A DNA stretch of 64,000 nucleotides from Hevea brasiliensis (GCF_030052815.1 NC_079510.1:47830725-47894724), one strand, 5' to 3'. Counted from the stretch's first letter, positions 21,961 through 34,396 are shown. Notes: generated by a model not told the origin, from the sequence alone. Program-made: numbers and translations.

Positions 21961-24339
21961 GAGAGCGATAGAAAAAGAAATAGAAAAAAAAAAAAAAAAA
22001 GTCAGGGAAAGAGGAGGAAAGGAAGAATCGAAGAAAGAGAGGCTAAGCAACGGCCGTGACTCTCCGAGTCCGTCTCTGTGACAATGAGAAAGGAGAGACA
22101 AGAAGAAATCGTTGGGTGAACCACGGCATTAAGGACTAAGGAAACGACGCTGTGTTGGTTGAGCCGTTGAGGAATAGTTTTCTCAGTGAATTTGAAGGGG
22201 AGAAGTGCACATCTCTCTGGACTCTGGGGCTTTTATTTATTTATTTATTTTCCAAGAGAATGAGAAAGCCAGAGGGACCGGAAGTCCGAAGAAGAGGCAG
22301 ACAGATACATGACCAATATAACACGCTGCGTTTTATAATTTTGGTTTGAATACCTTTTTTTAAAAAAAATAAATAAATTGAATTAATTAAAAATTGTAAA
22401 ATATAACATAAATGAAAAATGAATTTTTAAATAAATCAAAATAAAATTTTAAATTAAATAGGTTTGTTTAATTTTTTAATTTAAAATAAATTTTCATCAA
22501 TTAAAATATTTATATCTTAAAATGTGTGAAATTTATTAACAGAAATAATATGAATGGTAAAGGACTTTATGATTATTGTACAAGACCATATCCAAGTTTA
22601 TGTATATTTATTATTTATTTATTTATTTATTTTAAATTATTTATATTAAAGTTTTTTAAAAAGGAAAAGTTATAATTAGATTTTTAGCTTTTACTTATGT
22701 ATTTTTTTTTCTTAAATATCTATTTGCCATTTCAGTGAAGAAGTCATGAATTAAAATTGACCGAAAATATCACAACGAAAATTTGTATATGTCCTGGTGC
22801 ATTTCACGTCATATAAATTCATAATTTTATTTTTTATATATAATTAATTATTTATTTTTTATATATAATATTATATATTATTTTTAATTATTTAAATTAA
22901 AATTTTAATTTTAATATTATTTTAATTAATTATATAAATAAAATATTTATTTATTTAAAAATATTAAATCATATTTTTTGAGCATTTATTTTATTAATAT
23001 TAGTTATTTCTTAACGTGTTTTGCACGTTATCTTATTCATAATGGAAAATTGTAATTTAAATCTTTTATATATAATTTTTTTTATTAATTTTTTATGTAA
23101 TATAATTAATAATATATAAAAATTCTCCTCAGTTTTTTTTTTTTTAATTCTCTTCAGTTTTTAATATTATATATGGTGTTTTTTTTATTTTTTAATTTTA
23201 TAGTTTTCTTTTACTTAAAAGTCATTATATATCAAACCCATTATTTGCAATAAACTTCACCCATAAGTTAAATAAATCTAATTATTTCAAGTTGAAATTT
23301 ATTACTAATCCTAACTCTATTTTATTTTGAATTTAATTAAATTGATATTTAAATAAAATAAATCTTACTTTAATTTAAATTCAATTGTTAATTCTAATAC
23401 TAATTTAATTTAGATTCAACTAATATATTTATAAAAAATTAATTTTATTATTATTTTTAAATAAACATAGTATAAAAGTTATGATTAAAGTTAATCATCA
23501 ACAATTTGCCTGCATACATAAAACAAGGTAACTCTACTTTCTCATAGTTCATAATCAAATATTTTCTACATTATAAGGTATGTGTACTTTTCAACACACT
23601 CAGTTGAATTGAATTCTTTTAAAAGAATATTTGAATTGAATTTTAACTCAAAAATTATTCAAAATAATGTATAAAAAAAATTAATTATTGCAATTTTATT
23701 ATGAACTTCACATGTTTGTAATAAAAATTTGAAATAATAAATTCATTAAAATTTTATTATTTAAAATAATTAAAATGTGAAATAAATTTGCTTATATTCC
23801 TATTTTGTCTTTTTTTTTTAAATATAATTTGAGTATGTATGTTTTAGGGTTTAAATAAGAGAATTCATTAAATAAATTGAATTATTGTAAATTTATATAT
23901 TTTTAATATGTATTTATTTTTTTAAATAATTATCTAATAGAATTAAATTTTAATAATTTTATACTTTTTCAAATATGAGAATTTAATTAAATAAAATTTA
24001 ATTCAATTGACTTTTTTTATTTTTAAAATTTTAAACACACACTATATAAATTAAAAGTTTGTAAAATCTTAATAATTTTAGCATAAATTTATTTCTTTCA
24101 AATGATTTACATATTTAATTAAATTCTAATAATTATTATCTTTTTAAATATAAAAATTTAATTTAATTTAATTTACACTTTCTAAACACACCTTTTTGTG
24201 TTTGTTAATTATGACCATAAGAGAACAATGAAGGGCGGGGTAGATAGAAATTCCAAACACAGATGAACCAACCCAAAGGAAAACAACAGAACCATATGTG
24301 AAAAAGCCGGAATGAGTTGGTGTTCTGTGACTGATTTTA
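21961..24339. other. PTF2 promoter side and AT-rich spacer
   Basis: The left 380 bases are GC-richer and purine-rich, as expected of the PTF2 promoter. From ~22350 to 24200 the DNA is very AT-rich, with no gene recognised. Confidence 0.5.
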
Positions 24340-25302
24340 CTTATGTCATCGCTGCGGCAATTAGTTAAGCATCATAACGAGTTCCTGCTGGTTCAAGAAC
24401 CTGCAGTTTCTCAAGGTCCCCCTATAGTGAGACCACAAACCTGGGCTCCTCCTCCATCAGGAATTATTAAAGTAACCTTTGATGCAGGGGTCAACAAGCA
24501 CAATAACTTGGGTTCCATGGCAGCAATAGCAAGGGATAGTCAAGGGCAACCAATGGGGTGGAGTTGTAAGAAGATACATGGAATTACAGACCACGATCCC
24601 GGAGAGCATGGCATGCAGGGAGGCAGTCCTTCTGGTAAAGACGAAGGGTTCTCCAGTGTGATTTTCGAAGGTGATGCCCAGTTGGTCATCAGTAGCATTT
24701 TGGGTTTTTCCACGGAAGAAAATGCAAATTCGGCCGTGAACTTTTTAGAGATGTTTAAATTTGCCCCTTTTTATCTGTTTGACTAAATTAACCCAATCAT
24801 TTGTGTTTAAATCTAAATTTACCTAATTGTTAGAGAAAATTAAATAAATTAAATAATTTTTAATATTTAAAAATATAAAAGTGCTATTTTAATAATAAAA
24901 ATTGAAAAAATATTATTTCATTTTTTTTTTTGCCAAAAATTGGTTCAATTTAGACTTGAATCACAAAGGATTGGGTTAATGTAGACAAAAAGATAAAAAT
25001 GGGCAAATTTGAACTTTGTTAAAAAGTTGAAGAGCAAATTTGCACTTTCTTCCGTTTTTCCACTCCATTATCGATCCAAGGAATAGTGTATGATATTACA
25101 ATCCTTGGTCAAGAACTCCGATCCAAGAGTTTTTGCTTTGTTAATAGGACTTGTAAGTCGTAACTTGGTAGCTCATACCATTGCTGCCAAAACCTTGCAT
25201 GATGGGGGGCTTTGTGCATAATCCCTTGCTCCAAACTCAAGTTGTAATTTCTGCTTTGGCTGTTCATGCCAGTTAATGAATCATCCTTCGAAAAAAAAAA
25301 AA
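24340..25302 (+). mobile_element. 3' part of an L1-type LINE (RNase H domain), interrupted by a MITE
   Basis: Plus-strand sequence encodes WAPPPSGIIKVTFDAGVNK, GSMAAIARDSQGQPMGW and VIFEGDAQLVISSI, the start and middle of the RNase H-like (RVT_3) domain of plant LINEs. The helix ESMACREAVLLV, which should lie between them, is found in another frame, so two indels partly compensate. The domain continues after the MITE with SRNLVAHTIAAKTLHDGG at ~25150-25210. The copy closes with an AATGAATCATCCTTCG end and an A12 tail at ~25289-25300, a typical LINE terminus. The reverse transcriptase and endonuclease are missing. Confidence 0.72.
24740..25027. mobile_element. MITE with ~75-bp TIRs inserted in the LINE remnant
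   Basis: The left end starts ACTTTTTAGAGATGTTTAAA and the reverse complement of the right end starts ACTTTTTAACAAAGTTCAAA. The arms then share AAATTTGCCC.TTTTTATCT, ATTAACCCAATC.TTTGTG and TCTAAATT over about 75 bases. The triplet TGA flanks both sides (24737-24739, 25028-25030). A 3-bp duplication with long TIRs and no coding capacity suggests a PIF/Harbinger- or CACTA-derived MITE. Family assignment is uncertain because the triplet is not TWA and the TIR does not start with CACTA. Confidence 0.75.
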
Positions 25303-25506
25303 GAGAAATCTATCCTTCTATAATTAGACATCGTTCAAAAGCCCATGTCAAAAGAAGACTAGAAAAGACCTTCAGCTTGCGAGATACAATCCCAACTCAA
25401 TTCTTTTACACTGGATGGGCTGTAATGTTTTCTGCTCAATTATTATGCTTGTGTGGAATCCAATTTTGGATCACTGACCTAAATGGAATGGGTACACTTT
25501 ATAAAG

Positions 25507-25685
25507 CCCCCCGTGGCCTAGAGACTCAAGATTTTTTAAAATTCTTAAAGAGTACGTGGTAATGTGCAATGCGGAGGCATCTCCTCCAGGAAAGATTCAT
25601 CATGATCTTTTTATCGTTGCCAATAGTTAAGCATAAAAGAGAGTTTACTGAACTTCAGTGAAGTCTGAGCAACCCCATTTAATAA
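25507..25685 (-). pseudogene. relic of an NLR leucine-rich repeat
   Basis: This stretch aligns with the LRR coding region of NLR 2 around 40605-40765 in the same orientation. Shared blocks include CTAGAGACT, AGATTTT.AAAAT.CTT, CATCTC, GGAAAGATTC, ATC.TT.T..TTGCCAATAGT and AAAAGAGA. It is short, frameshifted and has no remaining NLR sequence on either side. It is probably a leftover of a third family member. Confidence 0.6.
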
Positions 25686-27451
25686 TGGTCGGTTCATATT
25701 AAGACACTAATTTGTACATATATATATATATATATATACAATCTGTAAATTTTCTGCTACCTTAATTTGATTTTCCTGTCAATTAATTGTATCGATGTCA
25801 ACATTGAAGTATTTAGCTTGTTCATAATTAAGTTTCTACAATTTTAAAGGTCAAATAATTGCTTTGTAATGTTAGAAAATTAATGATTCAAGCTGTTTTT
25901 ATAGTTTTTATTTTTTGGTAAAAAATAATTTTTTATTAAAATTAAGGGGGAAAAACCAGCAGATGGCTCTGCCTTTGGCCAACAGGCCAACCATATACCT
26001 TGCTCAACAAAGACCGACCTATACCAAGCTGCTGATGAAAAAACCCCTTTGAAATACAAAGGTTGATGAAATACAAACTCAGAGAACAAAAAAAGCCTTA
26101 CCACATCATGGCAGTGAAAGCCGAGTCCTAATAGGCAACATCATGAGTTTTTTGTTTTGTTTTTGTTTTTTTTTTTTTTTTTTTTGTTAAACACATCTGA
26201 TAACACCCCAGTGGACTCTGAGATTATTGAAGGGCAAACCAGCAACTTTTGGATGAGAATGTGCCTCCCTTAGAATCTGCTCCTAGCCTCCTATTGTTCA
26301 TGCCACTTGAAGTGTTGAATAACCAGACTTTGCTATAAAGGGAAGAGTTCATTTGCTGCTGCTCGATACCAAAATAATCTACTAAATAAATAAAATACAA
26401 TCTTGTTGCCTAAAGCTCAGTAACTTTAACTAACAGCTACAATATATTTGTGTTTTTATAGCTGCGTTAGAAAAGAAAAAAAATATATAATTCTTCCCTT
26501 TATCTGTCATTATTTATAGGTTATAGACTTATATTTATGCATAAACGGTGATAGAAGCATTTACATCCCAGAAAAAGGAATGAAGCTTACTCCATTTTTT
26601 TGCCAATTAATCTATGACAAGATGAAAATCTCACTTCAACATAAACTAAAACTGACTGATGCAAGTAGAAAAGATGGAGCGATGAATATATAAATAACCT
26701 AGAAAAAGACATATATATGAAAGTTCCGTCGTCCTCATCCTCATTTATTGGGCGCTAGTTCAATGACTTTTAGCAGAACTAAGTGGAACATTTATATCTT
26801 CTGTGCTTAAAATTAGAGCTGGAGGGGAAAAAATGTAACCACTAGCTAATGCCTAATAGTAACAAATAAAATTCTTAGCTCTCAATCAGTATCACTACAA
26901 ATAACTTTGGACAAAATTAAGAGTTACATCTTTCATAACTGATATTAACACATATATTACACTTTAAAAGATGATTTGGTCATGTAGAACAAAGAACAAA
27001 AGATAGCTGAATCACTTGCCACAATAATCACATCAGCGTAAACTTCAGACGGCGAGACAAACTAGCAACTCGGCCATATAACTACTAGGTGATGATAAAA
27101 AAAATGACATAAAAATGCGTAATTGCATGTGCTAATAACCAAAGCAATTTACCTGCATTATCAGAAATTGGTGTCAGAGTAACATCAATTAAAGATCCTG
27201 AAATTCATTAAAAAAAAAAGTAAAAATTATTTGATCAGAATCCAGCAAGGAATCCATAAATAATGGATATAAATCAAACAATGGACATTGAAATGAAAAA
27301 GGAAGGTTTTTTTTTTTTTTTTTTTTTGAGAAAAGATGTTCTAATCCAGCAAGATTAAGACAACAAAAGAAGAAAAGAAATTGAAACTGAAGTTGCAATC
27401 GGTAATACCTGCACTTGTTGGATGAATCAAAGGAGTGTAATTCAGAATTCT
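25686..27451. other. spacer downstream of NLR 1
   Basis: Contains a short (TA)n tract (~25720-25738), a possible LINE tail (separate entry), T-runs at ~26160 and 27307, and otherwise no recognisable gene. A minus-strand GTGCAG|GTATTACC near 27400-27415 would serve as a splice donor for an intron in the NLR 1 3' untranslated region. Confidence 0.4.
25905..26135 (-). mobile_element. possible LINE 3' tail
   Basis: On the minus strand a G/T-rich, low-coding stretch ends in TTTTAATAAAAAATT and an A-rich tail, like the 3' untranslated end of plant L1 LINEs. No protein homology supports it. Confidence 0.35.
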
Positions 27452-30400
27452 TTATCTCATGTACCCGTTAATTTGTACGTGAGGAATGTGAGAAAGGAAG
27501 GCAGGCTGGTCCTCTCCAGGCAAGAAATGTACCTTACGACAGCCCAAGATTTTCAATTCTTTAAGAGAGGTGAGATGTTGAATCCCCTTGTCAAGGTATT
27601 TCAGATTTTTAAGATGCTCAATTTTAAGAGAGGTAAGAGTGTTGGGCAGTAGATTCTCCTCAGGGAAGGATTCCACATTTTCATCAAAAGAAATAGTGAA
27701 GTGCGAAAGAGAGGAGAGTCTATGCAAATCCCATTGCATACGGGCAGCAATTAGTTTGGAACAACTCGAGATCTCAAGTGATTCTAATTTGGAGGGCAAA
27801 CCGTCTGCTGGAAAAGATTCAAGTTCTCCACAATAACCGATCACCAAATTAACAAGCGAAGGGAGAGAGTACATATGTTCAGGCAGCTCTGTCAACAGCG
27901 GGCAGCTCATGATTTCTAGTTTTCTGAGAGAGGTGAGGTGTTGCAACCGACTTGAGTTCAAAGATAGGAGATTACAACTCGAGAATGAAAGAGAGGTGAG
28001 AGCCGAGGGCACCAGTGTCTCCCTCGGTAAGGATTCCATATCAGAGTACGTACCACTTATGGAAAGTGAAAGAGAGGGGTATATTTGCAAAAGCCATTCC
28101 AGGCTACCAGCAATGAGTTTCTCGCAACGATCGATCTGAACCAATTCCAATTTGGAGGGAAAATCCTCTTCTGGAAAAGACTCTAGCTCTGGACATTCAA
28201 GTATTTTCAACTCCTCAAGGGAGGGGAGGAGGGCGTACATGCATTCAGGTAATGACTTCAAATTTACACGTCGCAAGAAGAGCCTTGTTAAATTTGGGGT
28301 AGGTAATCCTCCTTTAGGAAATGATATAAATTTAGGACACTTACAAATCACCAATGAAGTTAGAGATATCAACTCCCCCAGAGGTCCCTCAGATGCACAT
28401 AGGGATTCAAAATTTTCACATGTATCTATTTTAAGGTACTTCAGTTTGGGGAACAACTCTAGTGGGAAGAACATAAGTGAATCGCAGCATTTGATCATGA
28501 TTTTTCCTAGAGGAGTGAAAAGATTACTCATACGCAAAATTCCCTCTTGCAGAGGATTTGGGAAGTTCAATCCAACAACACAGAAAGATTGCAATCCAGA
28601 TTCTTCCCTTAATTTCGATCCAGAATTTTCTCCCATTTTGCGTAGTTTTATATCACGGATGGCTGGAGCTATAGGAAAAGAGACCAAAAGCTTGTCACAT
28701 CCGAGGATAATAAGTTCTGTCAAAGAAGGCAGGTGAATGGGCAAGGCCTGGGTCAGATTGGGACAATAAACTATCTCAAGCTGTTGAAGAAGAGGGAAAG
28801 CTACACCATCATCATTGTCTACGTAGGGAACCCATTCCTGCCATCTGGGCATATCTTTAAAAATTAAAACTTCAAGGGATCTAAAGGGCTTTTCCTTGCT
28901 CGTGCAATTCCCATAGAACTCTGGACCAACAGAAACCAATTCTTCGAACGCTTCAATGCTAAGCACTCGTAGAAACCTTAACTGTCCAACTGGCGGTAAG
29001 GAGCAGCAGTACTTACACCCACGGAGCCCCAAGGTTTCAATGTTCGAGAAAGAAGAGACTCCTACCCAATCTGGAAATCTCGTACCACCATAACCTGTAA
29101 TTAAGAGATATTCGACACTGGTATGAGGTTGTAATTGCTCAAGAACGGCCCTTTCATTCGATGAATCATTAGTGTCACCATTCCATTCCAACACCAAATA
29201 CCTAAGCTGCGTTTTACCCTTCAAATTGGCTTTCAAAGCGTCTTGCGGATCCTTAACATTTTGCAGATTACGAATACCTTGTTTCCTGAGACAATGAAGC
29301 TTCTCCAACTCTTTAATGCTAGAGCCAGAGCGTTCCCCCAAAACATAATCAGACAAGTTTTGGAGCTTTGTAAGTCGTCCCACATGCAATGGCATCTCTT
29401 TCAACTTTTCTGTGTCGCTAATTTCAAGATCGCACAAGTTAACCAACTTCCCTATGTCCGTAGGCAGCTCGATTAAGTGCCTGCATTTATTCAATATCAA
29501 AGTTTGCAAGTTATACAAACTACTTATGGTGTCAGGTAACCGACGGAATGGTGTTCCACTGAGATCCAAGTATCGTAGATGCTTCAATAGACCAATCGTT
29601 TTGGGTAACTCAACCAATCTAGTACACCAAGATAAAGATAGCACCCTAAGTCGGTTGAATGCCGATAATAAACTATGGGCTACATCATTATCAACTGAGA
29701 TGCCACCATAAGGAATTTCGCCACCTACACAAATTAACGTGCGCAGGTGCTTGGCTTCATATGAAGCATCAAATCTCTGTGGATCACACGCAACGGTCTC
29801 AATGCCTAGCTGCTTACCGAAGATATCGTGCGAAAATGATAAATGACGAGTCCTTATGTTGATATCAGATAGATCGCTGCCATACTCCCATCTAAAGCAA
29901 ATTTGTTCAGATACCAATTTAGCTAGCTCATTTATGAGGTCATGCATGATGAATAATGATGGATTGTCGCTGGATAATTGAAAAAATGACCACAATACCA
30001 GATCTTGAAACCACTTGCGCCCCTCCTCTCTCATATTATGTTTTTGAAATTTGTCTAAGAAACCCTCCGCCATCCACAAAGTGATCAATTTCTCCATATC
30101 AAATTCATAATCTTGAGGGAATATAGCTGTATAAGCAAAACAAGGCTTTAAATGTGATGGGAGATAATGATAACTCAATCTCAAAGCTGGAAGAACACCA
30201 TCCTGGGACTGAAGCCAAGCACTGCTGTTCAATACCTCTTCCCATTCCTCTGCATTTCTCTTGGAGCGCAGGACACCCCCAACTGTTTTGGCAGCTAACG
30301 GCAACCCTCCGCACTTTCTTGCTATTTCCCCACCAATTGCTTCCAAGTCTGGGTATGTACCAAAATTGTCAGCATTAAGTGCATACTGTGCGAGCAAGTG

Positions 30401-31432
30401 CAAACAATCCTCATCATTCAATTTCTTTAGATGATAAGTTGGATAAGTGGACACAGCCAATGCTACGCTCTCATTGCGGGCAGTGACAACCATTTTACTT
30501 CCCTGTGCCCCAACCTTCAAAGGTCTCTGTAAAATGTCCCATTTCTCATGGTTATCACTCCAAACATCATCTAAAACGAGTAAATATTTTTTCCCATCCA
30601 ATTTCTCCTCTAGCTGAACTTGAATGTCATCAAAATCAGCATCTTTGTCAAAAGCCTCCGAGAAAAACTTCCTGTAAATACCCCTTGTTATCTTGACAAC
30701 ATCAAATTCTTCCGAAACACAAACCCATGCTTTGCAATGAAACCACTTTTTGACTCTCCTGTCATTGTAGATGTACTGAGCAAGAGTGGTTTTACCGATC
30801 CCACCCATTCCCACTATTGGAATCACACCTATGTCGCTACCATTTGGGTCATCTGACAAAAGCAACTTCACTATGGCTTCCTTATCCACATCCCTACCAT
30901 AAAACCCAGATTTTCCTACCACAGAAGTAGTTGGTAACCTCGGTGATGATAGCTTTAGTCCAGTACCCTCTCTTGCACGCAAGCCAAGATGATCCTTTAG
31001 GTTTACTAAATCTTCCATTCTCTTAAGTATTCCTTCCAAATTTGCTTGTAGTATCCCCTTATTACATGGATTGTGAGAATATGAAAAAGAAGAAGAAAAG
31101 TCCCTCACCTGATCTATGATGGTTTGAGAATCATCTTCCATCTTCGATCGCAGAGCTTCATAAGCGATCTCATCCAGAAAATCATCAGCCTCGTAAACAG
31201 CATTCTTAAGCTCGCTGAGCCACCTTTTCACAGCTGGCTTAGTTATTTGCATGTTCTCCGCATCATCGAGCAGTCCATTGGCAGCTATCATTGTGGTCGT
31301 CAACGTCTGAAGAAGTTCATCGTTCACTTGCTGGCCTCTGAAGAAGTCCAAAACTTCTCGAGAAGTCATCCTATCAAACAGAACGTTAAAGAAAGCAGAA
31401 AGAACAGATCCTCCGAGCAATACCGCATCCAT
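27452..31432 (-). CDS. CC-NBS-LRR resistance protein (R13L1/RPP13-like), 1326 aa
   Basis: A single uninterrupted exon on the minus strand. Order of parts: Rx-type coiled-coil N-domain with EADDFLDEIAYEAL; NB-ARC with P-loop GMGGIGKTTLAQ (about residue 208), kinase-2 KYLLVLDDVWSD, RNBS-B GSKMVVTARN, GLPL as GGLPLAAK, RNBS-D CFAYTAIFPQDYEF and MHD as FIMHDLINELAKL; then ~20 leucine-rich repeats with the NLQTLIL and LPSLTELIILGC patterns. It should be an intracellular immune sensor triggered by pathogen effectors. I start at MDAVLLGGS, the conserved family start; the frame is open 12 codons further upstream (MVVPGDKK). The C-terminus is about 25 residues shorter than that of NLR 2 and lacks the usual LKQRC..ENGEDW segment. 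All nucleotide-binding motifs are intact. Confidence 0.94.
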   Translation of the reverse strand: MDAVLLGGSVLSAFFNVLFDRMTSREVLDFFRGQQVNDELLQTLTTTMIAANGLLDDAENMQITKPAVKRWLSELKNAVYEADDFLDEIAYEALRSKMEDDSQTIIDQVRDFSSSFSYSHNPCNKGILQANLEGILKRMEDLVNLKDHLGLRAREGTGLKLSSPRLPTTSVVGKSGFYGRDVDKEAIVKLLLSDDPNGSDIGVIPIVGMGGIGKTTLAQYIYNDRRVKKWFHCKAWVCVSEEFDVVKITRGIYRKFFSEAFDKDADFDDIQVQLEEKLDGKKYLLVLDDVWSDNHEKWDILQRPLKVGAQGSKMVVTARNESVALAVSTYPTYHLKKLNDEDCLHLLAQYALNADNFGTYPDLEAIGGEIARKCGGLPLAAKTVGGVLRSKRNAEEWEEVLNSSAWLQSQDGVLPALRLSYHYLPSHLKPCFAYTAIFPQDYEFDMEKLITLWMAEGFLDKFQKHNMREEGRKWFQDLVLWSFFQLSSDNPSLFIMHDLINELAKLVSEQICFRWEYGSDLSDINIRTRHLSFSHDIFGKQLGIETVACDPQRFDASYEAKHLRTLICVGGEIPYGGISVDNDVAHSLLSAFNRLRVLSLSWCTRLVELPKTIGLLKHLRYLDLSGTPFRRLPDTISSLYNLQTLILNKCRHLIELPTDIGKLVNLCDLEISDTEKLKEMPLHVGRLTKLQNLSDYVLGERSGSSIKELEKLHCLRKQGIRNLQNVKDPQDALKANLKGKTQLRYLVLEWNGDTNDSSNERAVLEQLQPHTSVEYLLITGYGGTRFPDWVGVSSFSNIETLGLRGCKYCCSLPPVGQLRFLRVLSIEAFEELVSVGPEFYGNCTSKEKPFRSLEVLIFKDMPRWQEWVPYVDNDDGVAFPLLQQLEIVYCPNLTQALPIHLPSLTELIILGCDKLLVSFPIAPAIRDIKLRKMGENSGSKLREESGLQSFCVVGLNFPNPLQEGILRMSNLFTPLGKIMIKCCDSLMFFPLELFPKLKYLKIDTCENFESLCASEGPLGELISLTSLVICKCPKFISFPKGGLPTPNLTRLFLRRVNLKSLPECMYALLPSLEELKILECPELESFPEEDFPSKLELVQIDRCEKLIAGSLEWLLQIYPSLSLSISGTYSDMESLPRETLVPSALTSLSFSSCNLLSLNSSRLQHLTSLRKLEIMSCPLLTELPEHMYSLPSLVNLVIGYCGELESFPADGLPSKLESLEISSCSKLIAARMQWDLHRLSSLSHFTISFDENVESFPEENLLPNTLTSLKIEHLKNLKYLDKGIQHLTSLKELKILGCRKVHFLPGEDQPAFLSHIPHVQINGYMR

Positions 31433-34164
31433 GGTTTCTCCTTTCTTCTTGTCACCCGGCACGACCAAAGACGAAAAGTAAAGCTTTGGGCTTTTTAGTC
31501 CAAAAGGGTTGACTTACAAAACTTTAATCGTGTGAGCAGAGGCGGAACTACTTGGAGCTTGACTGGGCCTCACAAGTTTTTAAATTAAAAATTGCCCAAA
31601 ATTTTAATATATTTTTTTAAATTATTGTTTTCTAATTCTTGTAATTTTTCAAAATTAAAATTTTGTAAAATTTTATTGTACTTTTTCAAATTACTATTTA
31701 TCTTTTTAATATTTTTTATTTTTATGTAAATTTTATTCATATTTTTTATATTATTTAATTTTAAGCTTTTAATATTTTTTTATTTTAGTTTCTATATTTT
31801 TATTAAGATTTAATTTAATTTTTATTAATATTTATTTTTTAAAAAAAAAATAAATTTATAGTTTCGAATCTATAATATTGAAGTAATTTAGAGTAGATGT
31901 GCAGTCAATTAATTTGATTTAAAATTAATAGAATTGAATAAATCAAACCGTTCAGAATATAAAATTGAACTTATATTAATTTTATCAATGAACCGAATTA
32001 AATTAAAATTAAAATAATTTAATTTAATTAAGTTTGGGAATTCAGTGTTGAGCTATGAAAATTTCAGCTCCACGAAAATGAATCTCTCACCTTTTTATGG
32101 CAAAGATTAAAATGATAAAATATTATCTAATAAAATCTGAAAAAGAATAATAGAACCCAGGTTTATAAATAAACAACATAATTAAAAAATATACACAGAA
32201 TTTAATTACACTCAAATTATCCATAATTAAAAAAAGAAAAAACTAAATACAATTTCCAAATCAGAAATAAAGAACAAAAAAAGCATTAGAAAATAAAAAA
32301 GCAATAAACTCCAAGGCCGAAGATTGGGGCAAGGTTATTAGAGCTGGAAGACCCAGCAGCTACCAGTCATGCGAGGGATTAAAAAAAAAAAAATTGGAGA
32401 GAATGGAATAGTCTAGAGAAGTGAAGAGTCGTGGGGGCTGCTAGATTATGGTTTGTGAAAAAGCTAATAGCAAGCGTGAATGAACGGCTGTGATTAGTTA
32501 AAAAAATAAATTAGGAGTGAGAGTTTAACACAAGATCAAAGGCTTGTCTTTCAGGCTCTCTACTATTAAGTTACAAATGGCTCTGGTTTAATAAAATTCT
32601 GTGCATTTAATTTAATTCTTTGGGTTTGATTTTTTGAAATTTTTTTTCTTAAAATTGAATTGAATTAAATAAATTAAAATTTTTAAAAATAAAAAATGAA
32701 TTAAAATTTTTAAAAATAAAAATCAAATCAAATGAAATTTTTGAATTGAGTTCATTCGATTATTTTGATCTAAATTGAATAATACTCACTTCTAAATTTT
32801 AGACATTATTTTCAACGAAACAAGTCAACAAAGAAGATTTTAAGATTATGAGTGACAATAGACAGGGTATTTACAAGTATTTAATATAAATAAATTATAA
32901 TATGACGAGTTTGATAATATATAATTAGATTTAGATTTAAAAAAATAATATGTATAATGATTTTAGGTCGAATTTATGTTTTATATTTAAGTATTCATTA
33001 CCTAAATCTGTTTATATAAATATTTAATTAAATATAAAATATATATTTTTATAATAATATTTATAAATTTTTATATATTTTATTTTAAATAAAATAAAAT
33101 TTAAATATTTTATAAAATTTTAAAATATAAATTATTAATTAAAAAATTAATATAAATTAATTAAAATATATAAAATTAAATAAATTTGAATATTTTTTAG
33201 ACAATAATAATTAAATTTTAAATAGATTCAAATAGTTTAAAAATTAAATAAATTTAACATAAATTTAAATTTAAAAAAATATTAATTAAATCCAAATTTA
33301 AATATATCGATTTTTGCTCTGTGTAAGATTTTCGCTTGGAAGTATCAAATTCAGGTGGGGTATTCCATTACTCGGAGTTATACGTATATATAGAGGAATA
33401 AAACTCTAAAGGCTTTTTCATGGTTCAATGGAATCGTGACAGGTGGCAGACTGCAATAGCAGCTTCTCGTGGAATTGCTTACGGGAAATTACTTCAGATC
33501 ACCGGGCAGCCTTTGCGTGCAAAGTTGAACTAGTGGCGATAATTATTTGCCACTTGGGCAGCAGCTATTGAGCATCTGATCAAACCAGCTTTTTAAAGCA
33601 CAAGTCGTAATTCAGAAGATGCTCAAGTGATGACTTTGGTTCAAAAGATATTAACGTGCTCTTTGATAAATATTTTCTAACTCATTGCTTTCAGTCCAAT
33701 CCTATTGCCGCTCAGCAGTACTTATTAAATATTTTAATTTTTATATTTTTTAATTTTAATATATAATATTTTAAATTTTATTAATTATTATATATTTTAT
33801 TTTTATTATTTTTATTTTTCAAAACTTTTAATAGAACTTTCATAATAAAAATAATATATATATAATAATAATACTTTTCTACTTTTTATATAGATATATA
33901 GATTAGAAAATTATTTGCACAAAAATGACCTCTCCACCTTAAGCAAGAACCTAACTCAAGTTTTGCAGCAGCGCCCTCAATCCAAAGTTACATGGTAACA
34001 TTGATAATGAAATTAATTTTGTTGATCGGTGGATTGAGGTTTGTAACCTATTGAGCGAGTAAGGTTTAAAAAATGAATTGGTTTTGATAGCTAATTTATG
34101 TAGGACCATTTGAAAGAATTGTAATCAATGTTTATTTAAAAAAAAAAAAAAAGCCTATCGACCA
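31433..34164. other. spacer upstream of NLR 1
   Basis: NLR 1 promoter DNA on the left, then AT-rich spacer with a hAT-like end at 31537. A more GC-balanced island at 33405-33730 contains no recognisable product. Confidence 0.45.
31537..31610. mobile_element. one end of a hAT-like element
   Basis: CAGAGGCGGAACTA followed by GGGCCTCACAAGTTTTTAAA resembles the hAT-type ends of the MITE at 2926-3452. I could not find the matching right end or a target duplication. Confidence 0.4.
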
Positions 34165-34396
34165 CGTAAATTTAAACTTTTAGGTTGATTAGTAATTACA
34201 TTTAAAATTTTTAATTTTGAATAATTTAGTTATAACTTTTAAAATTAAATAATTTTTATTCAAAATTAAAAAATCAATTTAAGGATTTTGACTTTTTACA
34301 CTTGAATTGTCATGTGATATATTACATTGTCTAATTTTTTTATTTAATTAATTCCTCTCTTTCACTTGCTCTCTCTCTCTCCCCCTATCTCTCCCT

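Noticed and set aside
27422..30856. Many plus-strand open frames of 60-194 codons
   Set aside because: Antisense shadows of NLR 1.
33405..33730. GC-balanced island that might be another RNase H remnant
   Set aside because: Only scattered residues fit and no frame holds; not supportable.
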